NCBI GenBank assembly: GCA_015060625.1 | Contig: SUYC01000001.1 | Coordinates: 124,001 to 188,000 of the forward strand | DNA: 64,000 nt | From: Xylanibacter ruminicola | GTDB taxonomy: Bacteria; Bacteroidota; Bacteroidia; Bacteroidales; Bacteroidaceae | Direction of reading: 5' to 3' | Shown: piece by piece, positions 29,320 to 38,002 of the stretch | Layout of the letters: each line of letters begins with the position of its first letter | Numbering within the stretch: the first letter of the stretch is position 1 | The notes under the pieces: model-generated | The model's input: only the letters and a program-made list of their open reading frames with translations | What the model was told of the DNA's origin: nothing | The model's database searches: none | Made by a program: the position numbers and the translations under genes

Positions 29320-29358
29320 AAATCATCCTTGCCGCTTTTTGACAAGGATGATTTATTT
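29320..29358 (+). terminator. terminator of the TetR-type gene
   Basis: The stem AAATCATCCTTG / CAAGGATGATTT (12 bp) with a loop of 11 nt is followed by ATTTTA. It is placed 14 bp after the stop and can also act on the minus strand. Confidence 0.8.
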
Positions 29359-29406
29359 TAGGATGTTTTCAATTTGCCATTTTTGCATTTCTGCATTTTT
29401 ACATTG

Positions 29407-29511
29407 CTACATGGCGCCCATGCACGATGTGGCACCCAGTGCCGTTACAATCGCCGTAGCAATCGATGCTATCATCTGCACGATAAACTTTAATGTCTCT
29501 TTCTTACTCAT
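29407..29511 (-). CDS. smalltalk protein (34 residues)
   Basis: Reading the minus strand from ATG at 29511 gives MSKKETLKFIVQMIASIA, then TAIVTALGATSCMGAM and stop. This matches the smalltalk family known from Bacteroidales: a Lys-rich start, one hydrophobic helix and an ATSC end. The family sits beside HU-like genes and peptidoglycan hydrolases; its function is unknown. The predicted helix spans about residues 8-27. It follows the HU-type gene by 84 bp in the same direction. The amidase usually found next is absent here, but an M15 peptidase lies 14 kb away. Confidence 0.85.
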   Translation of the reverse strand: MSKKETLKFIVQMIASIATAIVTALGATSCMGAM

Positions 29512-29546
29512 AATCTTTAATGTTTCATGTTTCGCTCGAACTTGTT

Positions 29547-29565
29547 CGCTTGGCTTGTCCAAGAA
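29547..29565 (+). repeat. 19-nt copy of the accessory-region palindromic element core
   Basis: CGCTTGGCTTGTCCAAGAA differs at one base from the 19-mers inside the PrimPol gene (42299-42317) and the M15 gene (44395-44413). Here it lies between the smalltalk and HU genes. CTTGG/CCAAG gives a short hairpin. Confidence 0.6.
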
Positions 29566-29595
29566 TAGGAAGGCTGGGGCCTAAGCCCCAAACCC

Positions 29596-30141
29596 TTAGT
29601 CGCCGTTAGGGCCGTCGTAGCCACCGCCGCCAGTGTTTCCACCGCCGTTACCGCCTGATGGGGTGGTGGGCTCGGTGCTGGCGCCGTTCTCAGGGTCTTC
29701 CACCGTGCCTGGGTCGGTGCTCGTTACGCGCTTCACCTCCTTGCCGTCGCGGTCGTAGCAGGTAATCTGGATGGCGGTGCTTGCCAGCTCGTCCTTCAGA
29801 TCCACTGCAGGGGTGAAGATGATGCGGCGACTGGTTACGAGGCCCGCCTTCACCTCATCCACCTTGGCTACGCTCTTGGCGCGCAAGCCGAATCGCATGG
29901 TTCCCAGTCCGGGCAGCGCAACCGAGTGACCCTCAGTGGCCCATGCCTTAATCACCTCGCCAGCAGCATCCCAGCAGGCCTGCATAATGCCTTTGCTAAC
30001 TCCGCTGCGCAGGGCAGCCTCCTTAATCACCTTTTCCTGAGAGAGTGAGGTGTACAACTCCGGCATCATGATGTAGCGATAAGTGCCCTCATACTTGCCA
30101 ATCTTCTGCAACTTTTCCTGTGCTTTAACTTTCAATGCCAT
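29596..30141 (-). CDS. HU-family DNA-binding protein with Gly-rich tail
   Basis: A 181-residue protein of the HU-like family common in Bacteroidales. The histone-like fold covers about 1-125: TSLSQEKVIKEAALRSGVS (helices), HSVALPGLGTMRFGLRAKS (beta arm start) and LVTSRRIIFTPAVDLKDELA. The tail from about 145 is Pro/Thr then Gly/Asn rich (GGNGGGNTGGGGYDGPNGD), with no charged DNA-binding look. These proteins probably bind or bend DNA. The gene is paired with smalltalk, the arrangement seen next to BT4734-type primases. A possible -7 box TACCTTTG lies at 30325-30318. Confidence 0.85.
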   Translation of the reverse strand: MALKVKAQEKLQKIGKYEGTYRYIMMPELYTSLSQEKVIKEAALRSGVSKGIMQACWDAAGEVIKAWATEGHSVALPGLGTMRFGLRAKSVAKVDEVKAGLVTSRRIIFTPAVDLKDELASTAIQITCYDRDGKEVKRVTSTDPGTVEDPENGASTEPTTPSGGNGGGNTGGGGYDGPNGD

Positions 30142-30384
30142 AATTCTAATTTTGTTTTTGTGTTGTTGTAAAAATAATTTTTAATATTTAATCTTTAATG
30201 TTTAATGTCTCAACTCCGATGTCGTTTTGCGCTCACGTGAGGGAGATTTTCTTAGTGCACGTGGGAGAATCTTTTTCCTCGTGTGGGAGCCTCATCTCCA
30301 TCTTCATCTTGACAATGCAAAGGTACGAAATTTTCGTCATATATAAAAATATCAACTGTTAATGAATTGTTAAAATAGTAATAC

Positions 30385-30550
30385 GTATTCAGTTATTCAG
30401 TATTCAGTTTTCTCATGAGCACCTAAAAATGCACGTCAAAAATTTACTCTATATATAATATTATATTATATATAGAGTAATAACTATTTACATTTTATCA
30501 CTTTTCTATACCCCTCGCCCTAAAAAACTGAATAACTGAATACTGAATAC
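30385..30550. repeat. inverted repeat of TATTCAG units around a 37-nt perfect palindrome
   Basis: The 476-bp gap between the HU gene and the nuclease-like gene holds this structure. The left arm (30385-30411) reads GTATTCAG, TTATTCAG, TATTCAGT; the right arm (30524-30550) is nearly its reverse complement. Between them, 30444-30480 is a perfect palindrome: TTACTCTATATATAATAT, one T, and the exact reverse complement. It looks like an origin, attachment or recombinase site, not a terminator. No gene is seen in the gap. Confidence 0.8.
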
Positions 30551-30566
30551 ATTTCCCTCTCCAAAA

Positions 30567-30598
30567 TTTGGTCAAATCAAGGATTTGTGCTATCTTTG
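30567..30598 (+). promoter_or_regulatory. promoter of the nuclease-like/membrane gene pair
   Basis: TTTG at 30567-30570, 20 bp, then TATCTTTG at 30591-30598. Transcription would start near 30605, which rules out the upstream in-frame ATG-like start at 30585 and supports 30618 (or 30624). Confidence 0.8.
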
Positions 30599-30617
30599 CA
30601 ACAAAATCACCAATCGA

Positions 30618-31550
30618 ATGAATATGAAACTGGTAAAACAAAAACAGATAAGCCCGCGCAAAATGTGGCAAAACGAGCAGTTCGACTTTACTCCTTGGCT
30701 TGTAGAACATATTGAAGAATTAAGTGAGACAATTGGCTTAGATCTTGAAGTCATTGGACGTGAAGTGTCTGTCGGTCCTTATTCTGCTGATATCCTGGCA
30801 AAAGATAACGATAGTAATAATTATGTCGTTATTGAAAATCAGCTTGAAAAGACTAATCATGATCACCTTGGTAAGAGTATTACTTATGCTTCAGCACTCA
30901 ATGCTAAAACTATTGTTTGGATTGCTACAGATTTTACGGAGGAACATAAGAAAGCTTTTGATTGGTTGAATGACAATACAAATGAAGATTTAGCCTTTTG
31001 GGCAATACAGTTAGAATTGTGGCAGGTTGGTGAGGATACTGCTTCAATGCGCTTTAACATTGTCTGTCGTCCCAATTCTGACATTAAAACAATAAAGAAT
31101 AAGAGTAATGCAGAGTCGGAAACTACGAAAACACAGCTGGCTTATTGGACAAAATTTAGAGATAAGTTGCTGGCTACAAAGAAGTTCTCTTCTGCACGTA
31201 CTCCAAGGCCTCAGTATTGGTTTGATGTTACGTTAGGCAGAAGTGGAGTAGTATTGTCTAATACTTGTAATGCACAGAAAAGTATTGTGGGGGTTAGACT
31301 ATATATCAGGAATTCTGTAGCGGAAATAATTGTTCCTGCTCTTGAAGCTAGAAAAGAAGAAATCAATAAAGCGCTAGGATGCGAGCCGGAATGGTTCCCT
31401 AATACTAATGCAATGGATAAAACTATTTCACTTCAATACCAAACAAATCTTTCAGATCCAGAAAAGGTAGAAGAGGCATTAGATTGGCAGGTTAAATACA
31501 CTATTATTTTTCACGATGTTTTTTCTAAAGAGATTAAAGCAATAAAATGA
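30618..31550 (+). CDS. DUF4268-type protein with PD-(D/E)XK nuclease-like N-terminus
   Basis: A 310-residue soluble protein. The N-terminal half has the restriction-nuclease order Glu49 (IGREV), Asp58 (SADIL) and Glu73-x-Gln75 (VIENQLE, a Q variant of the E-x-K motif), followed by the helix HDHLGKSITYASAL. This resembles nucleases found near restriction genes. After a linker near 165-175, the C-terminal half (TQLAYWTKFRDKLLATK, YIRNSVAEIIVPAL, IIFHD) matches DUF4268. ATG at 30618 or 30624 could be the start. The DNA is visibly more AT-rich than in housekeeping genes. The stop overlaps the next ATG by 4 bp, so the two are likely translated together. A defence role is inference from context. 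Confidence 0.75.
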   Translation: MNMKLVKQKQISPRKMWQNEQFDFTPWLVEHIEELSETIGLDLEVIGREVSVGPYSADILAKDNDSNNYVVIENQLEKTNHDHLGKSITYASALNAKTIVWIATDFTEEHKKAFDWLNDNTNEDLAFWAIQLELWQVGEDTASMRFNIVCRPNSDIKTIKNKSNAESETTKTQLAYWTKFRDKLLATKKFSSARTPRPQYWFDVTLGRSGVVLSNTCNAQKSIVGVRLYIRNSVAEIIVPALEARKEEINKALGCEPEWFPNTNAMDKTISLQYQTNLSDPEKVEEALDWQVKYTIIFHDVFSKEIKAIK

Positions 31551-32341
31551 AAAGAAAGTATTGTAGCCGATACAAAGTTCTAACGAAACTATTAATCGAA
31601 GGGCTGTTTAATGAGTTTCCTTTACTATTTATTTGTAGTTTAGCAATAATTTATGCTTTCGTTTCTAACTTCCTTTTATCGTTCCCTCCGCTTAATATTA
31701 GTGAGACAACCTTACATGTTTTGTTTTCTACAGATGTAGTTCTGAGGAATTGCTGTTATGGTATTGTTGCTGGAGTTATTTTTTATTTTATTAATGATTT
31801 CTTTAAGAATATTGTAAAAAATGTTGATAGTTACAATGAAATGTACCCTGATGTCTATAATCTGTGGCTAAAATCCCATCAACTTGTGCTGGCACTTAGT
31901 GGCTATAAATACAACGAGTCACATGACCAAGAAACTGTTATGGGGCTTATGACTTCATATCTTTATGGTAAAAAGAAACTACATCGTAGTTATTCTAAAA
32001 TTAGTATAGATTTGGATAGATTTCATTTACTGGTAATTCTTTGGACTGAAGCAAATAAAGACAAAAATAAATTTTTGGATGCATATGGCCCTATAATTAG
32101 TAGGTCCGAATATTCAAAGTTGAATGATAAAGAATTAGATACCTCTCTGGAAAGAATTACAGCGATAATGCCGAATGTAGATTATTTTGAAAAGGGCATG
32201 ACTGTAGAAGTATGGGATAATGATATCCAACGAGTATTATTTTTGATCTTGAACTATAAGTCATGTTTGGTAAATATGGTAAATAAGTATTCGAAGTATT
32301 ACTATGCTGATGAAAGGGGTATTAGAAAAGATGCATTTTGA
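31547..32341 (+). CDS. two-TM membrane protein of unknown function, coupled to the DUF4268 gene
   Basis: A 264-residue protein not recognised as a named family. Two predicted N-terminal TM helices (about 22-45, NEFPLLFICSLAIIYAFVSN; about 68-90, CCYGIVAGVIFYFINDFF) precede a cytosolic domain of about 170 residues rich in Lys/Asp/Tyr with helical stretches (KNVDSYNEMYPDVYNLWLKS, RFHLLVILWTEANKDKNKF). It starts inside the last codons of the nuclease-like gene (ATGA overlap). The codons are strongly AT-rich. Two-helix proteins of this shape are common effectors in bacterial defence pairs, but no catalytic motif is visible. Confidence 0.7.
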   Translation: MKRKYCSRYKVLTKLLIEGLFNEFPLLFICSLAIIYAFVSNFLLSFPPLNISETTLHVLFSTDVVLRNCCYGIVAGVIFYFINDFFKNIVKNVDSYNEMYPDVYNLWLKSHQLVLALSGYKYNESHDQETVMGLMTSYLYGKKKLHRSYSKISIDLDRFHLLVILWTEANKDKNKFLDAYGPIISRSEYSKLNDKELDTSLERITAIMPNVDYFEKGMTVEVWDNDIQRVLFLILNYKSCLVNMVNKYSKYYYADERGIRKDAF

Positions 32342-32392
32342 AGATGGCAATAAATACACGTTTTATTAAATTATGTGTAAAAATGTGCTTGG

Positions 32393-32426
32393 TTGTGAAA
32401 TGTCTCAAAGAAAATATATATATTTG
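32393..32426 (+). promoter_or_regulatory. candidate promoter of the type III RM operon
   Basis: TTG at 32393-32395, 23 bp, then TATATTTG at 32419-32426, about 27 bp before the mod ATG. The spacer is slightly long, but the -7 box matches. Confidence 0.5.
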
Positions 32427-32452
32427 TGGCCTAAAAATGATAATATCCTAAT

Positions 32453-34336
32453 ATGGTTCAACAAATAATTAAAGATAACGAGACGATTACGCCTAGTACT
32501 CGTGAAATGGAGGGCTTGAAGGAGTATTTTCCTCAGTGCTTCAATAGTAAAGGAGAATTCGACATAGAAAAGTTTCGTGAGGCTATCGAGCCACAGGTGG
32601 ATGTGACTCGCGAAGGTCGCAGCTTCGATTTCTTGGGCAAGAGTTATGCTCGTATGTTGTCGTCGCTCGATACTACGACGGTGATTCGTCCTGACGTGGA
32701 GCACAACTCTAAGCCTGAGAATGCAAACAGCGAGAATATCTATATCAGTGGCGACAACCTTGATGCGTTGCACCATTTGGTGAAAAGCTATGCTGGTCAG
32801 GTGAAATGCATCTATATCGACCCGCCTTACAATACAGGTGAGGATGGATTTACATATAAAGATAAATTCAAGTTTACTGCTGAGGACTTGGAAAATAAAT
32901 TAAGTGTTAGTGCTGATGAAGCAGAGAAAATAATTGCAATGACGAGTGGTCAGCGTGCTAGCCATGCTGCCTGGCTTACTTTTATGATGCCTCGCTTACA
33001 ATTGGCTCGCGACATGATGGCTAAAGATGGACTTATTTTTATTTCTATCGATGATAACGAGCAAGCTTACTTGAAACAACTTTGTGATAATATCTTTGGC
33101 GAAGATAATCTAATAGCCAGTATTGTTTGGCAGAAAAGAACTTCTCCTGATGCTCGCATTAATCTTGGTGCTGCACATGATTATATTATGGTGTATGCAC
33201 GAGACAAGCAGTATTCCAATGATTATCTCAACAAAGAAAAGTTAACAGAAGAACGTGCAGGAGAATACAGAAATCCAGACAATGATCCAAGAGGATCTTG
33301 GGCTTCTGTAGATATTACAGGTCAAATGGGGCATGCAACTAAATCTCAATTCTATACAATAAAGACGCCTTCTGGTGCTGAATATCCTCCCCCTTCTGGT
33401 AGATGTTGGGCTTTAGCAGAAAATACCTTTAACGACCTTGTACGCGATAATCGTATTTGGTTTGGAGCAAATGGCGATTCTCGTCCTAGGAAAAAACTTT
33501 TCTTGTCTGAAGTAGAAGGTGTAAATGCTTGGACTTGGTGGACAAATACTGAAGTTGGCCATAACCAAGAGGCTTCAAAAGAAGTTAAGGATTTGTTTGG
33601 ATCAGGAGAAATATTTACTAATCCTAAACCAGTTAGGCTTATTAAGCGTATATTGGGATTGGGAAGCCGCCAAGACTCAATTATCCTTGACTTTTTTGGT
33701 GGTTCTAGTACAACAGCGCAAGCTACAATGGAACTTAATGCGGAAGACAACGGAAATAGAAAGTTCGTGCTTGTACAATGGCAGGAAGAATGCAAGGAAG
33801 GAAGTGATGCTTACAAGGCAGGCTACCGCACCATCGATGAAATTGGTATGGAACGCATTAAGCGTGCGGCCAAGAAGATACGTGAAGAGAATCCATTGTT
33901 CGTAGGCGACTTAGGCTTTAAGCACTACACGCTGGAGGAAGTGCCTCAGAATACCCTTGATAAGTTAGAAACGTACGACCCCAACGTGATGTTAACTACA
34001 GAAGATACGCTGAATATGTTTGGGCGTGATACCGTATTGGCTACATGGCTCGTAAACGACGGCTATGGCCTTGGGGCAAAGACGGAGGATGTGGTACTCG
34101 ATAAATATCACGCTACACTCTGCGGCAACCATCTCTATATGACGGATGCCGACTTTACAGAAGAGGATATGACAGTATTGGTGGACCGCTATCAGAGCGA
34201 TCCTGCATTTAATCCAGACTGCATTGTGCTTTTTGGATATAGCTTTGGCCACAACGCCAAGGATATGCTTGAGAAGAATAAACCCACCATCAATCTGGTG
34301 AAGGATAAGAACATAATTATCGATGTGCGCTACTGA
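32453..34336 (+). CDS. mod: type III restriction-modification methyltransferase (Mod)
   Basis: A 627-residue beta-class N6-adenine methyltransferase. The catalytic motif DPPYNTGEDG is at 123-132 and comes before the S-adenosylmethionine motif DFFGGSSTTAQ (413-423), the order of type III Mod proteins. The region between (about 230-390) is the target-recognition part. It modifies one strand of an asymmetric site and is needed for restriction by Res. By eye, the DNA from about 32,880 to 33,780 is more AT-rich than either end, as if the target domain had been exchanged. No simple-repeat phase-variation tract was seen. The res gene starts 3 bp after the stop. Confidence 0.95.
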   Translation: MVQQIIKDNETITPSTREMEGLKEYFPQCFNSKGEFDIEKFREAIEPQVDVTREGRSFDFLGKSYARMLSSLDTTTVIRPDVEHNSKPENANSENIYISGDNLDALHHLVKSYAGQVKCIYIDPPYNTGEDGFTYKDKFKFTAEDLENKLSVSADEAEKIIAMTSGQRASHAAWLTFMMPRLQLARDMMAKDGLIFISIDDNEQAYLKQLCDNIFGEDNLIASIVWQKRTSPDARINLGAAHDYIMVYARDKQYSNDYLNKEKLTEERAGEYRNPDNDPRGSWASVDITGQMGHATKSQFYTIKTPSGAEYPPPSGRCWALAENTFNDLVRDNRIWFGANGDSRPRKKLFLSEVEGVNAWTWWTNTEVGHNQEASKEVKDLFGSGEIFTNPKPVRLIKRILGLGSRQDSIILDFFGGSSTTAQATMELNAEDNGNRKFVLVQWQEECKEGSDAYKAGYRTIDEIGMERIKRAAKKIREENPLFVGDLGFKHYTLEEVPQNTLDKLETYDPNVMLTTEDTLNMFGRDTVLATWLVNDGYGLGAKTEDVVLDKYHATLCGNHLYMTDADFTEEDMTVLVDRYQSDPAFNPDCIVLFGYSFGHNAKDMLEKNKPTINLVKDKNIIIDVRY

Positions 34337-34338
34337 TT

Positions 34339-37308
34339 ATGGAACTGATACTGCAAAATAATCTGCCGCACCAGCAACTGCCAGTAGAGGCAGTAGGCGA
34401 CGCATTGAAAGATGTAAATTGGCAGTCGCCTAAGGACTTCTATGCCAATCCACAGTTGTCGTGGTCGAACCGCTCACAGCTGTTTACTCCCATCATAGAT
34501 GTAAAGCAACGATTGGTGCCTAATATGCCACCAAAACTGCAAGAGCCAGAAGAGAATGGTCCCTTGAATCTTGACATTAAGATGGAAACGGGTACAGGTA
34601 AGACGTATGTATATACCAAGACCATCTTTGAATTACATCAGCGCTATCGCCTGAATAAATTTATCATCTGTGTGCCAACGCTGCCTATCAAGGCAGGCGC
34701 AGAGCAGTTTTTGAGCGACCTTTATGTGCAGCGTCATTTCTATGATGCCTGTGGTTATCATTGCGATTTGGAAGTAGGCGTATTGGAGGCAGCCAAGACG
34801 AAAAAAGGAAAGAGATTTTTCCCAGGAGTGGTGCGCGACTTCGTGGAAGGCTCTTGCCAACAACGCAATAAGATTTATGTATTGTTGCTGAACATGGCTC
34901 TGCTGACGAATGCGCAGATATTGAAACGTGATGACTACGATTTTGGTGTATTGGGGTTCTATCGTCCCTTCGATGCATTGAGGGCTACACATCCTGTAGT
35001 CATCATTGATGAGCCTCACCGCTTTACACGTACGCAGTCGGCCTATACACAGATTCTGAAAGAGCTGAAGCCACAATTGGTATTGCGCTATGGCGCCACC
35101 TTCCCTGAGATAACGGTTGGGCGTGGAAAGAATAAGCACGTGACGAAGGATTATCTGAACCTGCTTTACGACCTGAATGCCTGCGAGGCTTTCTCACAGA
35201 ACCTGATTAAAGGCGTGGCTAAAGAGCATTTTGAACTGGAGGGTCAGCAGCGTGAACGCATCATCATCAAAGAGATAAATGAGCGCGAGCGCAAAGTAAC
35301 CTTGCAATATGGCAACAGAACAGAAACGTTGCAGGCAGGCGATCCCATTACGTTGGCGCCTGAGATGCAGAATGTGAGTGTGGATGCTGTTGAGAAAGGA
35401 CTTGTAACGCTGTCAAACGGAAAACAGTTTCATACCAGCGAACACTTCAGTCCATCAGTCTATGCCCAGTCGTATCAGGAAGAGATGGTGAAACTGGCCA
35501 TACAGCGACACTTTGAGGCAGAGCGCCAGAACTTTGAGCGCCCTCAGCGCATAAAGACGTTGGCTCTGTTCTTTATTGACAGTATCCGCTCTTATCGTGG
35601 CGATGATGAAACGAACGGTTGGTTGGCAGAAAAGTTCGAGTCGTTGCTTATTGAACGTGTTAAGTTTGAACTAAAACAGCCATGCTCAGACGAATATAAA
35701 GCCTATCTGGAGGCCACGCTGAAAGACCCTCACGCTTGTCATGGAGGCTATTTTGCTGAGGACAATCAGAATAGTGACGAAGAGATAGCTCAGCAGGTAA
35801 AGGAGATACTGCACGACAAGAAACTTTTGTTGTCGTTTAAGAACGAGGATGGCAGTTGGAACGTACGCCGTTTTATTTTCTCTAAGTGGACGCTGAAAGA
35901 AGGATGGGACAATCCCAATGTGTTTACCATCTGCAAACTGCGCTCTAGTGGAAGTGAGATTAGTAAATTGCAGGAGGTAGGTCGTGGATTGCGTCTGCCT
36001 GTAGATGAATATGGTAATCGTAGTAGCGAGGAGTTTCTGCTGAACTATATCGTAGATTTCGATGAGGCAGACTTTGCCTCAAAGCTCGTAGCTGAGATTA
36101 ATGGCCAGTTGCCACAAGTTGTCATTACTGATAAGATTCCAATGGAATTGATTCAGCGTGTTGCAGAGAAGCGAGGCATGAATGATATGCAGCTGCTGAT
36201 GGAATTATATCAAAAGGGTATCATCAAAGATATACAGGGTACCGTCAATGGCGACATGCTGGGCGAACTATATAACCTTTACCCAGAATTTGCAAATACA
36301 GGTCTGCCCAAATCGAAGGTTATCGACCGCAATAAGAAGAATAGCAATAAGATTAAAATCCGTCCGCAGATGTTCGACCGTCTGCGCGACTTGTGGATGA
36401 AGATTAATAAACGCTACATCATCTTCTTCGACCCCATGTTGGAGAAGGAGCTGGAAAAGGCGCTGCCTATGCTGTTCAGTGACGGCGTATTTGCTCAGAG
36501 TGTTATCACTAGCCAGAGGGAGATTGTTGGTACTGATAATGGAAAGATGGCATACGTACAGGATACAGGTGTGCAGTATCAGACAAGCGGTAATCGCATA
36601 CCATACAATGAGTTTCTGCAGCGCATCAATCGTGCCACCAGTGTGCCTATCCGCACCCTGCACAAGGCTATGTGTGAGGGGATTGGCGAAAAGCCACTCT
36701 TCAAGCAGGAAATGATTAATGACCAATCGTTGGCTCGTATCATCAATAATATCACTAACTGGAAGATTGAGCACTCAATGAGTCAGTTCAAGTATAAGCA
36801 GACAGCCTACGACGTGAAGCGTACCCGTCTTACTGATGAGAATGGTAAGTTATATGATGACATTGTTCAGAGCTATATAGGCAATCATCTGGATAGTGCA
36901 CGAGTGGCTGAGAGATATCTTTACGACGCTTACACTTACGATAGCGACTTGGAACAGAAAAACCTCAGGACTTCAGATATAGAAGAAGTGTTTGTGTATG
37001 GCAAGATTCCAAGAAAAAGTATTGCTATACCAACGATTACTAACGATTCGTATAGTCCTGACTTTATGTATGTGGTAAAGAAAAAGGATGGTACGAAGGA
37101 ACTGAACATCATTGTTGAAACGAAAGGCGTTGATACACCTGCCAATCTGCGTGGTGTGGAGGAGAAGAAAATCAGTTGTGCCAAACAGTTCTTTAATCAA
37201 CTTCGTGAGGATAATCCAGATCTGAATGTTAGTTTCCACGATCAGCTAAATAATAAGCAAATACGCACAATTATTGAAGATGTAATAAGAGAGGCAGAAA
37301 CAGAGTAG
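34339..37308 (+). CDS. res: type III restriction enzyme Res (helicase-nuclease)
   Basis: A 989-residue SF2 helicase-nuclease. Walker A METGTGKTY is at 82-90 and the DEAD-like box DEPH at 224-227. Motif VI-like wording (EVGRGLRLPVD) follows, then a C-terminal PD-(D/E)XK nuclease: Pro907-Asp908 (SPDFMYV) and Glu927-x-Lys929 (VETKG). It works with Mod to translocate or diffuse along DNA and cleave at two unmodified head-to-head sites. All key residues are present, so the system looks functional. Confidence 0.96.
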   Translation: MELILQNNLPHQQLPVEAVGDALKDVNWQSPKDFYANPQLSWSNRSQLFTPIIDVKQRLVPNMPPKLQEPEENGPLNLDIKMETGTGKTYVYTKTIFELHQRYRLNKFIICVPTLPIKAGAEQFLSDLYVQRHFYDACGYHCDLEVGVLEAAKTKKGKRFFPGVVRDFVEGSCQQRNKIYVLLLNMALLTNAQILKRDDYDFGVLGFYRPFDALRATHPVVIIDEPHRFTRTQSAYTQILKELKPQLVLRYGATFPEITVGRGKNKHVTKDYLNLLYDLNACEAFSQNLIKGVAKEHFELEGQQRERIIIKEINERERKVTLQYGNRTETLQAGDPITLAPEMQNVSVDAVEKGLVTLSNGKQFHTSEHFSPSVYAQSYQEEMVKLAIQRHFEAERQNFERPQRIKTLALFFIDSIRSYRGDDETNGWLAEKFESLLIERVKFELKQPCSDEYKAYLEATLKDPHACHGGYFAEDNQNSDEEIAQQVKEILHDKKLLLSFKNEDGSWNVRRFIFSKWTLKEGWDNPNVFTICKLRSSGSEISKLQEVGRGLRLPVDEYGNRSSEEFLLNYIVDFDEADFASKLVAEINGQLPQVVITDKIPMELIQRVAEKRGMNDMQLLMELYQKGIIKDIQGTVNGDMLGELYNLYPEFANTGLPKSKVIDRNKKNSNKIKIRPQMFDRLRDLWMKINKRYIIFFDPMLEKELEKALPMLFSDGVFAQSVITSQREIVGTDNGKMAYVQDTGVQYQTSGNRIPYNEFLQRINRATSVPIRTLHKAMCEGIGEKPLFKQEMINDQSLARIINNITNWKIEHSMSQFKYKQTAYDVKRTRLTDENGKLYDDIVQSYIGNHLDSARVAERYLYDAYTYDSDLEQKNLRTSDIEEVFVYGKIPRKSIAIPTITNDSYSPDFMYVVKKKDGTKELNIIVETKGVDTPANLRGVEEKKISCAKQFFNQLREDNPDLNVSFHDQLNNKQIRTIIEDVIREAETE

Positions 37309-37381
37309 AAAATATGTTGGTATAGAAATAATAATGGCTAGAGAAGGTAAATAGTATATTGATTCCTTTCTTATAATAAAG

Positions 37382-37411
37382 CGAGGAGCGAACATCACTG
37401 TTGGCTCCTCG
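37382..37411. terminator. weak terminator-like hairpin after res
   Basis: The stem CGAGGAGC / GCTCCTCG (8 bp, 14-nt loop) lies 74 bp after the res stop. It has no clear T-run, so efficiency is doubtful. Confidence 0.4.
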
Positions 37412-37521
37412 TATTGCTTAAAAATTTAAATTAATCAACCATAAACCTTTAATCATAAAAATCTTTTTTCGGTGTAAATATAATACTTTTTTTGAACCAT
37501 CAATAATTAATCGGGAAAAAT

Positions 37522-37552
37522 TTTGTTAATTCTATTAAATTTGTTACCTTTG
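37522..37552 (+). promoter_or_regulatory. strong promoter without an obvious gene
   Basis: TTTG at 37522-37525, 19 bp, TACCTTTG at 37545-37552. Downstream, an AGGAGGG Shine-Dalgarno-like string precedes only a 4-codon frame (ATG ATG ATA ACA TAA at 37639-37653). No protein gene follows until 38076, so the transcript may be noncoding or the remnant of a lost gene. Confidence 0.6.
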
Positions 37553-37757
37553 CATTCGTATTAGTAAACCTAACTTAAGTTATTTATTGAGAGTTGTTAA
37601 CATGTTGAATTACTTAAAATCAGAAAGGAGGGCAAAGAGATGATGATAACATAAGATTTTCCGTTTAATATTTGGGCGGAAAGGATATTTGCATTATCTC
37701 TGAGCAAAGCTCGAAGATAAGCTTCATCTCGGAAATGCAAAGAAAAACGAGTTTTCC

Positions 37758-37789
37758 TTTGGAATTTCACTCGATTTGCATTATCTTTG
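37758..37789 (+). promoter_or_regulatory. promoter inside an imperfect inverted repeat, upstream of the 289-residue gene
   Basis: TTTG at 37758-37761, 20 bp, TATCTTTG at 37782-37789. The -33 box lies in the right arm of an imperfect inverted repeat: CTCGgAAATGCAAAG on the left, CTTTGgAATTTCaCTCG on the right, about 37727-37773. The layout suggests an operator. An ATTTGCATTATCT copy also occurs at about 37688-37700. Confidence 0.65.
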
Positions 37790-37858
37790 CACTCAGAAAT
37801 AAATCTTATTGGAAAATAGAGCCAGGTTCTTCGATTCCCCGAATACCGCGAATATTTA

Positions 37859-38002
37859 ATGGAAATGACGACGAAGGCTACCTACTCGCACCTCAGCAGA
37901 GGCGTGAGCATGGTGGTATTGTGTTCGTCGAGGTTACTTCGCGGTTCCAGGGGGATTGCTTTATCATTCTATGCAAGCGTCTCTGCTTTCCTAATAAGAT
38001 AA
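37859..38002 (+). CDS. possible 47-residue small ORF in the leader of the next gene
   Basis: After the promoter at 37758-37789, an ATG at 37859 opens 47 codons beginning MEMTTKATYSHLSRGVSM and ending VSAFLIR. The composition (Ser, Arg, Leu) is unlike a typical folded protein. It may be a leader peptide or chance. The remaining leader to 38076 shows nothing else. Confidence 0.25.
   Translation: MEMTTKATYSHLSRGVSMVVLCSSRLLRGSRGIALSFYASVSAFLIR

Noticed and set aside
29339..29584. Plus-strand 81-codon open frame
   Set aside because: Antisense to the smalltalk gene, which has a family-like sequence on the minus strand; the plus frame starts inside a terminator.
30444..30480. Palindrome as transcription terminator
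   Set aside because: Neighbouring genes diverge from it, there is no T-run after the stem, and the stem is almost entirely A/T.
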